The translations under genes and the position numbers were made by a program. A stretch of DNA of 53,646 bases, taken from contig PXBO01000070.1 of NCBI GenBank assembly GCA_003566885.1, positions 1 to 53,646 on the forward strand, in the 5' to 3' direction. The DNA comes from Opitutia bacterium (lineage in GTDB: Bacteria; Verrucomicrobiota; Verrucomicrobiia; Opitutales; T3Sed10-336). The notes beneath the pieces were generated by a model. It was not told the DNA's origin and did not search any database. It worked only from the letters and a program-made list of their open reading frames with translations. Position 1 is the stretch's first letter. Every line of letters begins with the position of its first letter. This document shows, piece by piece, positions 9,858 through 17,994 of this stretch.

Positions 9858-11431
9858 TGCCAGGTGCTTTCCGGCCTGGAGCGCCTCGCTTCCGGTTGGC
9901 GATACAGGATTTCGAGCAACTCGGCCACGACTTCGGGCTTTTCTTCGGCGATATTGCGCAATTCGACCGGGCCTTCGCTGTACTCGTAAAGCTCGATTTC
10001 GGCCGTGTCCGGCGCTTCGCCGATGCGTTTCCATTCGACCAGCCGGTAGTCCTCGGTCCGTATCGCCCGCCCCATGCGGCCGCCGCGACGGAAACAGTGA
10101 TAGGCGTATTCCCGCACGCGGGCCTCGGTATCCTTCATCACCGGCACGAGGCTCACCCCGTCAATCGGCTGAGAAGTCTCCCGCATCGGCACGCCGGCCA
10201 GTTCCAGGAGCGTCGGATAAATGTCCACGGTTTCCGCCGGTTGTCCGGTCGCCGTCCCCGGCTCGGTCACTCCGGGCGCAACGAACACCAGCGGAATGTG
10301 GTTGGCGAGCTCGTAGTTGACGTGCTTGGTCCAGATGCCGAGTTCGCCCAGGTGAAACCCGTGGTCGCCCCAAAGAACGATGATGGTGTTGTCATCAAGA
10401 CCGAGTTCCTCCAACCCTCGGATCACTTTGCCGATCTGGGCGTCGACGTAGCTGGTGCTGGCGTAGTAGCCGTGAATCAGTTTCCGGGTCAGTTCCTCGG
10501 GAAACGGGTCGTGCTCGGAGGAATGCGGAATGGGATCATACTGATGGATCTCCCCGTCGCGTTTAACGGCGTAATTCGGGGCTCCTTCCGGCCCTACTTC
10601 GATCTCCGGCATGGGAAGTTCGTCCGGATCGTACAGGTCCCAGTAACGTCTCGGTGCGGAGAACGGCAAGTGAGGGCGGGCGAATCCCACCGCCATAAAA
10701 AACGGCTTCCCTTCATCCCGCAACGCTTCCAGCCGCTTCACCGCGCGATCCGCGATCCTGCCGTCGGCATATGCGTCGTCCTCGACATCCGGATACTCCC
10801 ACGCGGCGCCCCGCGGCAACGTGCCCGCAAACCCCCAGCTTTCGTTGTTGAACAACGCCTCCTCGCGAGTGAGCTCCCCCCCGGTGCTCTCGTGTTCCAC
10901 GTATTCGATCAACAATTCCGGGTGATGCGGAACGCTCCAGGAGGCGTCGTCGTTGTAGGTGTTGTGTCCGATATGAAACACCTTGCCCATCGCCTCGGCA
11001 TGGTAACCTTCCCGCATGAACTGTTGCGGAAGCGTGATCGCATCCGGGTAGAAATCCCGGAAGTTGCGTCCGAAATCGTAGAGCCCGGTGGAGGTGGAGC
11101 GGCTGCCCAGCATTAGATTGTACCGGGACGGAGCGCACACCGCCTGATTCGAATAAGCGGCGTCGAAACGGATACCCAGTGACGTCAAGCGGTCCAACTC
11201 CGGCGTGATTGCGACACGGTCGCCGTAAGCGCCGAGCGCCGGTTTCAGGTCGTCGACCAGGATCAAGAGGACATTGGGACGTTGATTCAGCTCCGACTCC
11301 TCCGCCGCCGCGAGCAACGGATTGACGCCGGCTGCGGCAAAGGCGGTTGCGGTGAGAAGTGCGGTGTTCCGCAGGTGCTTCCGTGAGGTTGGCTTCATAA
11401 TGTACTTTGTTATATCAGGTTTGTCCCGCAT
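9854..11431 (-). CDS. Iduronate-2-sulfatase-like secreted sulfatase
   Basis: The 525-residue product begins with a signal region (RNTALLTATAFAAAG) and the segment NVLLILVDDLKPALGAYGD that marks the iduronate-2-sulfatase-like group (S1_7 in the SulfAtlas scheme, as I recall it). The formylglycine site is C99-A-P-S-R. GKVFHIGH and WGDHGFHLGELG, the latter with its Asp-His pair, are typical of the active site. The start at 11431 has GGGGAG 5 bases upstream and lies 14 bases after the previous sulfatase stop; a second ATG at 11398 is possible. It is the middle gene of a three-sulfatase operon. Confidence 0.88.
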   Translation of the reverse strand: MRDKPDITKYIMKPTSRKHLRNTALLTATAFAAAGVNPLLAAAEESELNQRPNVLLILVDDLKPALGAYGDRVAITPELDRLTSLGIRFDAAYSNQAVCAPSRYNLMLGSRSTSTGLYDFGRNFRDFYPDAITLPQQFMREGYHAEAMGKVFHIGHNTYNDDASWSVPHHPELLIEYVEHESTGGELTREEALFNNESWGFAGTLPRGAAWEYPDVEDDAYADGRIADRAVKRLEALRDEGKPFFMAVGFARPHLPFSAPRRYWDLYDPDELPMPEIEVGPEGAPNYAVKRDGEIHQYDPIPHSSEHDPFPEELTRKLIHGYYASTSYVDAQIGKVIRGLEELGLDDNTIIVLWGDHGFHLGELGIWTKHVNYELANHIPLVFVAPGVTEPGTATGQPAETVDIYPTLLELAGVPMRETSQPIDGVSLVPVMKDTEARVREYAYHCFRRGGRMGRAIRTEDYRLVEWKRIGEAPDTAEIELYEYSEGPVELRNIAEEKPEVVAELLEILYRQPEARRSRPESTWQ

Positions 11432-11445
11432 GTCGCTCCCCGGGA

Positions 11446-12906
11446 TTAGGGAGCGGCCAGCCTTTGCTCGGCCATGAGTTCGGTTTCCCGTCCAAGGTCC
11501 CCCTGCCGGTCCATCCAGGACTCAAGCTCCTTCCGCAGGCGCTCAACCGTGGCTTCGTGTTCCGGTTCGTCGATCAGATTGGTGGTTTCGTACGGATCGC
11601 TTTCCAAGTCGTAGAACTCGAATTCCGGGCGGCGCTGATACCACTCGACCAGGCGCGCGGCGTGCGGATCGGATTCCGCCGCATCCACCCATGCATTCCA
11701 GAGCCCACCGGGTCCGCCGGCGGTCATTAAATTCCGGAAGGTCTCTTCCGGAGCGAGGTTCCAGATCAGCTTGTAACGTTCGTCGCGCACCGACCGGATC
11801 GGGTAGACGTCGGATCCCTGATGAATGGTTCGCGTGGTTTGGATACCGAAGACATACTCCTTGTGGGTGACGGTCTCGCCCAGGAGCACCGGAAGGAAGC
11901 TTCGCCCGTCGAACCCGCGTCCGCCGTCGGGCGCGCCGTCGATCCCGGTGTCGATCGTCTCAGGATCCCCGCCCGCGATTCGCACCAGCGTCGGCGCCAC
12001 GTCGATATATTCAACCAACGCCGCGCTTTCGCCTCCGGCCTCGATCACTCCGGGCCAGCGGATTATGGTGGGCGTGCGCAATCCCGCGTCATAACAGGTC
12101 CATTTCGCGAACGGCATTTCCGCGCCCTGCTCACTGGTCCAGATCACCACCGTGTTTTCCGCCGTGCCCGTCTCATCGAGAATTTCGAGCATCCGGCCCA
12201 CCTGGCTGTCCATATACGTGATCTCCGCGTAATAACGGGTCAACGCCCGGCGGGTCGCGGGAATATCCAGAAGGTAGGGCGGCACGTAAACATCGGCGGG
12301 ATCATAGTCCCCGGCATCGCCACGATTCCAGGGCGTGTGCGGCTGGTTGGTCGCCACCACGACACACCACGGCGTCTCGCCGGCCTCCTCGATGTACGAC
12401 TTCACCCGATCGAGATCCAGATCCGGGCCCGCCTGCGGTCCCGGATCATGATGCATGCCTCCCAGATGCTCGAACGGGAATGACTCGGGAGGGCCGTAAT
12501 GCCGCTTCCCTTTCAAGGCCGCAGCGTACCCGAGGTCCTGAGCATGGTGCGCCAGGGATCGCACCCCCTCGTAGACCCGCGAATGGTTTGGATAGGCTCC
12601 GCTTCGCACGGGGTGCAAGCCGGTGTAAATTTGCTGGCGGGTGGGCGAGCACATCGCGGTTCCCGTGAACATGCGGGTCAACAGAATTCCCTCCTTCGCC
12701 AGACGATCGAGGTGAGGCGTCCGAACGGCATCGTTGCCCATTGGCCCCACATCGTGCCACGTCAGGTCGTCGGCGATAAAAAGCAGGATATTCGGTCGTT
12801 CCCCGGTCGCCGGCGCCGGAGAGGCGAGCGCGCAGAAGATCCAAACCGACGCCAGCAGGAGGAAACGAAAACCGCTCGCGTCCCTTGGATTCCACCCGTT
12901 CCGCAC
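11446..12906 (-). CDS. Sulfamidase-like secreted sulfatase
   Basis: Residues NILLFIADDLTWHDVGPMGN and C86-S-P-T-R place this 486-residue protein among sulfatases related to N-sulfoglucosamine sulfohydrolase. A signal peptide (FRFLLLASVWIFCALA) follows the start. I prefer the GTG at 12906, which has GGAGAG just upstream; an ATG at 12984 in the same frame would add 26 unusual residues and overlap the LacI fragment stop. It is first in the sulfatase operon. The C-terminal part holds EFYDLESDPYETTNL, the usual closing block of these enzymes. Substrate specificity is inferred only at family level. Confidence 0.85.
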   Translation of the reverse strand: MRNGWNPRDASGFRFLLLASVWIFCALASPAPATGERPNILLFIADDLTWHDVGPMGNDAVRTPHLDRLAKEGILLTRMFTGTAMCSPTRQQIYTGLHPVRSGAYPNHSRVYEGVRSLAHHAQDLGYAAALKGKRHYGPPESFPFEHLGGMHHDPGPQAGPDLDLDRVKSYIEEAGETPWCVVVATNQPHTPWNRGDAGDYDPADVYVPPYLLDIPATRRALTRYYAEITYMDSQVGRMLEILDETGTAENTVVIWTSEQGAEMPFAKWTCYDAGLRTPTIIRWPGVIEAGGESAALVEYIDVAPTLVRIAGGDPETIDTGIDGAPDGGRGFDGRSFLPVLLGETVTHKEYVFGIQTTRTIHQGSDVYPIRSVRDERYKLIWNLAPEETFRNLMTAGGPGGLWNAWVDAAESDPHAARLVEWYQRRPEFEFYDLESDPYETTNLIDEPEHEATVERLRKELESWMDRQGDLGRETELMAEQRLAAP

Positions 12907-12980
12907 GCTCTCCGGGCGAGTCCCCACATGCGAATCGCCGGCATCCCGGCCCCGGCGGCCGCACCTTCCAATAATCATAC

Positions 12981-13271
12981 TCATTTCCCGATCGGTAAAT
13001 TGGTTCCGTCGATGACGGTTTTATCCAATAAAGGTTTGCTCGACATTTCGGTTAACGTGGCGCCCTGCTCGGGCCGTCGTCTCCGACTTCGGCTCCTCAT
13101 GAGGATACTGACGTACGGATTCGGCCGGTACCCAAGCGCCTCGACGGCCTTGAGCACTCGCCGCCGGGTACTTTCCGTGATCTGCCGACTATTGCTCAAC
13201 ACCCGGGAAACCGTCGAGTGGTGAACTCCGGCTCGCTTCGCCACGTCCTTCATCGTGGGAACGAAGCTCAT
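12981..13271 (-). pseudogene. Truncated LacI-family repressor (DNA-binding domain only)
   Basis: The 96-residue frame starts with a textbook LacI helix-turn-helix and hinge: PTMKDVAKRAGVHHSTVSRVL, then RRRVLKAVEALGYRPNPYV. After RSRSRRRRPEQGATL the similarity to LacI repressors stops and the frame ends 20-odd residues later; the ligand-binding domain is gone. It stands just upstream of the sulfatase operon, where a sugar-responsive regulator would be expected. A 64-codon open extension upstream (to 13463) does not look like part of a LacI protein. It may be a remnant, or a free DNA-binding module; the former is more likely. Confidence 0.7.
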
Positions 13272-13518
13272 AGGGTCCAAATGCGACTCCACACTCTGCG
13301 AACACCAATTTTCATGATAGCCGATGATGCCGGAGCAACCGCCGAACGCAACCGCATAGCGCTTCAACGCCGTCGCCGCACCACGATGTCCCACAATACG
13401 TGCACCGATATGCACGTCACCCGCATTGATCCGCCTGTCGCGGTCCTGAAAGATGTATATCAATATTGCCGCCTACTCCCCTGTGCCCCAATCTCCCCCT
13501 AAACCGAAAAGACGACCA

Positions 13519-13889
13519 ATGAAAATTTCAAAAAACGCCCCCACCCGCTCGACTCTGCTTCTGAGCACGCTCGCCGTGTTTTGCGCCGGTCCGCTTTCGG
13601 CCGAAAACGAACGACCCCCGGACATCGTCGTTTTCATCACCGACGACCACAGCCACTTCGACGCCGAGCCGTACGGATCGCCGGACATGCGAACGCCTGG
13701 CTGAAGCCGGCCTGACTTTTGAGTACGCGTACGTTCCCTCGCCTACCTGCGCTCCGGCCCGCGCTTCCCTGCTGACCGGATTGATGCCCGCCCGCCACGG
13801 CGCGGAACCCAACCAGGCAAGGCCTCACGAGGATGCGCAGCGTTTTGCCTGGCAATCCACAATCGGCCGGGCGGGCTACTCAAATCGGG
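13519..13889 (+). pseudogene. Broken sulfatase gene (N-terminal third only)
   Basis: The frame opens with a signal peptide ([18 protein letters not shown]), [15 protein letters not shown] and GSPDMRTP, then hits a stop at 13702. A second frame resumes at once with [18 protein letters not shown], the site CAPAR and [15 protein letters not shown], a sulfamidase-like pattern. The join falls at GAACGCC, used both as the end of MRTP and the start of ERLAEAG, so a short deletion between direct repeats is the simplest explanation. Similarity ends near 13860 and about 80% of the gene is missing. Confidence 0.75.
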
Positions 13890-13993
13890 TTGAAGATTGA
13901 TCTTGTGCGCCTCCGGCTTGAGAATCGGTCTACTTCTGATCAAGGCAGGCTGCGAATGAAAACTCACCACTTGGCTTCGGGAGAGCGATTCGA

Positions 13994-15550
13994 ATGATTA
14001 AAACTGGAATTGGCACGGCATGGTTGGGGGGGCTCGTTTTGTCGGCGTTTGCGGCGAATACGGCATCGGCCGATGAGCGGGAACGCGCACCGAACATCAT
14101 TTATGCGATTTCCGACGATCAGAGTTGGATTCACGCTGGCGCTTACGGTTTGCCGGAGGTGCGCACGCCCAACTTTGACCGGGTTGCAGCCGAGGGAGTG
14201 TTGTTCGAGCAGGCGTTCGCACCCACTCCCGGCTGCTCTCCGACGCGAGCGGCGATACTTACCGGACGGCATAACTGGCAGATCGAACATGCGGGTACGC
14301 ACTGGAGCACATTCCCCACGAAATACAGCGTATTTCCGGACCGCCTGGAAGAAGCCGGCTATTTCATCGGGTTCACGGGTAAAGGATGGGCTCCGGGCAA
14401 CACGAATGGGTGGGATCGGGACCCGGCCGGCGTCCGGTTCGGTCGCGGAGATTACGCCGCGGCCTTTCAGCGGTTCCTTGACGAACGTCCCGAAGGAACC
14501 CCCTTCTTTTTTTGGTATGGCGCGCATCAGCCCCATCCCTCGACGATCCGGGCAAACCTCGGCAGCGGCGTGGCCGCAGGTTTCGATATTGACGCGATCA
14601 CAGTTCCGCCATTCCTTCCCGATGTTCCCGAGGTTCGCAGCCATCTTGCCGACTACCTCAGGATGATCGAGGTTTTCGATGAGCACCTTGGAGAGATCCT
14701 GGCTTTGCTGGAGGAAACGGGTGAACTGGATAATACGATCATTATCGTCACCAGCGACCACGGCATGGGGTTTCCTCGCGCCAAGGCGAACTTATATGAA
14801 TACAGCGCGCGTGTTCCACTCGCGGTTCGATGGGGAGCGGAAATTCCGGGCGGACGCGTCGTCAAGAACCTGATCGACCTGATTGATATCACTGCGACCA
14901 TCTACGATGCGACGGGTGTTCCGAAACCGGAGGAGTATCCGATCTCCGGGCACACCATCCTTCCTGTTCTACGTTCCGAAGCGGAGGGACTCGTCGAGCC
15001 GGGGAGAGAGGCGGTATACCTCGGGCGTGAGCGCCATTCCAGCGCACGTCATGACAATTTAGGTTATCCCATGCGGGCGATTCGCACGCAGGAGTACCTT
15101 TTTATTCGCAACTTTCACCCCGACCGCTGGCCTGCGGGCGCGCCGCAGGCGTTGCGCGAAGATGGTTCATTTTATCCGCGCAGTCACGGCGGCAATACGT
15201 TTGCCGATATCGATGACGGCCCGACCAAAACGTTCCTCGTCGAGAACAGCGGTCACGAAAAATACCGTGAGTACTTTTTGCAGGCCGTGGGCAAGCGGCC
15301 TGGGGAAGAATTATACGACATCCGGACTGATCCGGGTTGCTTGAACAACCTCGCCGCACGGCCTGAGTACGCGGATATTCGCCGCGACCTGGCGGAGCGC
15401 CTTGAAACCTACCTGGAAGAGTCGGGTGATCCAAGAATCATCGGTCCCGATCCCGAGGTTTTCGAATCCTACCCGCGGTACGGTGGAATTCGACGTTATC
15501 CGTCTCCTGGAGAAGAGCCGGAGGAATGGAATTGGAAGGTTGCGCCGTAA
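13994..15550 (+). CDS. Secreted sulfatase, heparan N-sulfatase-like
   Basis: This intact 518-residue sulfatase has a signal peptide (WLGGLVLSAFAANTASA), metal-binding IYAISDDQSW and the formylglycine site C81-S-P-T-R, followed by AAILTGRHNW. GFTGKGWAPG and TSDHGMGFPR are further active-site blocks. The pattern resembles the sulfamidase / heparan N-sulfatase-like S1_8 group. GGGAGAG lies about 8 bases before the ATG. It points away from the three-gene sulfatase operon and directly follows the broken sulfatase, so the plus-strand locus may once have had two sulfatases under one promoter. Confidence 0.87.
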   Translation: MIKTGIGTAWLGGLVLSAFAANTASADERERAPNIIYAISDDQSWIHAGAYGLPEVRTPNFDRVAAEGVLFEQAFAPTPGCSPTRAAILTGRHNWQIEHAGTHWSTFPTKYSVFPDRLEEAGYFIGFTGKGWAPGNTNGWDRDPAGVRFGRGDYAAAFQRFLDERPEGTPFFFWYGAHQPHPSTIRANLGSGVAAGFDIDAITVPPFLPDVPEVRSHLADYLRMIEVFDEHLGEILALLEETGELDNTIIIVTSDHGMGFPRAKANLYEYSARVPLAVRWGAEIPGGRVVKNLIDLIDITATIYDATGVPKPEEYPISGHTILPVLRSEAEGLVEPGREAVYLGRERHSSARHDNLGYPMRAIRTQEYLFIRNFHPDRWPAGAPQALREDGSFYPRSHGGNTFADIDDGPTKTFLVENSGHEKYREYFLQAVGKRPGEELYDIRTDPGCLNNLAARPEYADIRRDLAERLETYLEESGDPRIIGPDPEVFESYPRYGGIRRYPSPGEEPEEWNWKVAP

Positions 15551-15756
15551 ATTGATCGCAACCTCCGCCATTCCCAGAAAGGTCCTCGTGAGGCTCACCG
15601 GTTTGAAGAAAATTGAACCCATGCACCTCCCTGAGGAACCTAGAATCATCGCCATCGAAATCCACAACAAACCCTCCCGCAGCGCCTATGAGCGGGCGCT
15701 GGAGTTTGTGAACACGATGCGCATCCACTTACGCGAGAGCGGCGGGGACTATCCGA

Positions 15757-17994
15757 TCATTCCACCTCGAAATGAATGGTACGGACGCGCTCGTTGCCCG
15801 CTTCATCCTCGGCGACCACGATAAGATTATGTCTTCCCTGGGAGAGATCGCTCAATGACAGGCTAAAACGCTCACTTCTGGAATCGAAAAACCCGTCATC
15901 GGGAAAAAGCGGCGTTCGTTCACCGCCATTGAGGTAGTAACGAGCATTGGCGATAATGCTGATTTTATCCTCAACCTTGAGTTGCACCAGAGCTTCGCGA
16001 CCATTGAGTTGCACCTCAACCACCTCGATCAGGGGCGCCGTGTTGTCGATCACGAAGGCTTCGCTCACCCGTGAGGCGACTCGTTCCGAACCGGGAGGAT
16101 TGGCCAAATGATCGCTGGCAATGACTTTCGCGTAATAACGGCCCTCATCGAAACCCTGGGTATTGAAGGAGAGGAAGTTATCGCGCAGATCCTCGGCCAG
16201 GGTGGTCCAATACTCCTCGGTCTCAGCCCGGATTTTCAGGATGAAACTCAAGGGGTCGCCGTTCGGATCCGTCGCCTGCCAGGCGATGGTGGCCAATCCC
16301 GGCCGTTCGTAGACCCGCATCTGACCGCTGCGGGACTGCTGATTCTGTTGCCGGGCCTGGTTGTTGGAAGCGAAAAGCTGGTCGAGGTCGATGCTCGGCG
16401 CCTGAGGTGAGGCAGGCACCCGCTCCAGCGCCACATCGGCCGGAACGAGTCTGATCGCGGAAACAACCGGAGCCGCGTTAAAGCGGCGGTAAAAAAAACG
16501 AGCCCGGTTGGCGCGCACTTCGAGCGCGTTTTCGTTCTCGCCTTCGTTGGAAAAGTGCAGCCGGTATTGGAAATAGCGGGCCGCCGGGAGGTCCAGCGTT
16601 ATCGACTCGACCGGAGCAGTCGGTTCCGTCCATTCGCTCCAGGTCTTTTCGGGTGTTTCCGTGTTGCCGCTGCGAGCACTGACCCGAACGCCGTTTTCGG
16701 AAGAGTCCAGATGAAAGCGCCCCCAACGCGCCACTTGACCGGCATCGTAAACCTTCGACGTATAACGGCCCTCGGAAGCGACCGCGAAATCCATTCGGTA
16801 CATCTGCGCCGGGTTACTGGTAAAGGCGTACACTCTCTTTGCTCCGGTCGGATCCGCCGCCACCATGGAAACCTCGCCTCCGGATTCGAGACGCTGAAGC
16901 AGTTTCCATTCGCCGGGGCCGGTGACGGAAAAGATGCGTCCCTGATTCCCGGTTCCCACCAGCAACTGGCCATCCGCCAGCAACGCCATGGAATGAATGG
17001 CGTATCCGGGTAATGTCCAATACGGCTCAAAGTATCCGTCCGGATCGACGCGGTAAATGGTGCCCACCCGCGAACCGGGGGTGCGGGCCTGTTGTTGATT
17101 CTGCGGTCGGGCTTCGGCATTTTCCGAACCGCCCTCACCGGTGCCGAGAATAGCCGCGATCACGTTGGCGATCGTTCCGGTCGGCCGGGCCGGGGCCGCG
17201 GTGCCGGCGGCGTCGCCGGCGAACGCCGCGACGTAAAGCGTGCCATCGTCCGCGGTGACGATGCGTCGCACCTCCCTGTCGCCGGTGTTCAGCAGAGCAA
17301 ACGCCCGGCCATCCTCATCGAACCGGTAAACCAGCCCGCCGGGACTGGTTCCCGCGAGCAGACGTCCTTCCTTGTCCCAGGCCAGGGTCGAGATGTGGGT
17401 CTGTTCACTTTCGAAGAACAGCTCCACCGCATCACCCGGCTCGAAATCGGACGGCAACCGGTAGATATTTCCTTTCGCTCCTGTGGCCACGTACATGCGT
17501 CCCTCGCCGTCAAACACGATTTCCCAGATATAATGCTCCTCCGGCTGGAAAAAAACCTCCGGCTCGGCATCCCCGACAATACGGTAAATTTTGCCCTCGG
17601 GTGAAGTCCCCACGTAGAGCGCACCGTCGGGGCCGACCGCCAGAGCCCGGGACAAAACCTGCTCCGGATCGAATACAGGCGTCAGTTCGCCGTCTCCGGA
17701 AAGCCGATACACTTTCCCCTGGTTGCCGGTGCCGAGGTAGAAACCACCGTCGCCGTCCGGCAACGCCGTCCACACGATCGGCTCGTCGAGCGCCGCCAGC
17801 GTCTCCACTGCCGGGGCGAGCAGGAGTTCTCCGGTCGAAGTCAGCGCCAGATTGCTGAATTCACCCTCCAGGAATCCCGGCACACCCTCGTGGGTCACTG
17901 ACTCGGTCTGAGTCTTCGCAAGCGGAGACGCGGCAAATATAAAGATTGGGAGGAGCAGCGATACTCTTTGGCGGATTGAGAGGACGGACATCAT
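15757..17994 (-). CDS. Secreted beta-propeller protein with FnIII-like C terminus
   Basis: The 745-residue product has a signal peptide (LLLPIFIFAASPLA) and at least seven short propeller blades of the form GxLYVGTxxEGKIYRI (for example YLGTGNQGKVYRL, YVGTSPEGKIYRI, YVATGAKGNIYRL). The C-terminal 250 residues contain beta-sandwich segments (WSEWTEPTAPV; TIAWQATDPNGDPLSF; EDEAGNERVRTI). There are no obvious catalytic residues, so a structural or binding role at the cell surface is likely. Its ATG overlaps the stop of the S55-like peptidase gene by four bases, which ties the two products together. Confidence 0.8.
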   Translation of the reverse strand: MMSVLSIRQRVSLLLPIFIFAASPLAKTQTESVTHEGVPGFLEGEFSNLALTSTGELLLAPAVETLAALDEPIVWTALPDGDGGFYLGTGNQGKVYRLSGDGELTPVFDPEQVLSRALAVGPDGALYVGTSPEGKIYRIVGDAEPEVFFQPEEHYIWEIVFDGEGRMYVATGAKGNIYRLPSDFEPGDAVELFFESEQTHISTLAWDKEGRLLAGTSPGGLVYRFDEDGRAFALLNTGDREVRRIVTADDGTLYVAAFAGDAAGTAAPARPTGTIANVIAAILGTGEGGSENAEARPQNQQQARTPGSRVGTIYRVDPDGYFEPYWTLPGYAIHSMALLADGQLLVGTGNQGRIFSVTGPGEWKLLQRLESGGEVSMVAADPTGAKRVYAFTSNPAQMYRMDFAVASEGRYTSKVYDAGQVARWGRFHLDSSENGVRVSARSGNTETPEKTWSEWTEPTAPVESITLDLPAARYFQYRLHFSNEGENENALEVRANRARFFYRRFNAAPVVSAIRLVPADVALERVPASPQAPSIDLDQLFASNNQARQQNQQSRSGQMRVYERPGLATIAWQATDPNGDPLSFILKIRAETEEYWTTLAEDLRDNFLSFNTQGFDEGRYYAKVIASDHLANPPGSERVASRVSEAFVIDNTAPLIEVVEVQLNGREALVQLKVEDKISIIANARYYLNGGERTPLFPDDGFFDSRSERFSLSLSDLSQGRHNLIVVAEDEAGNERVRTIHFEVE

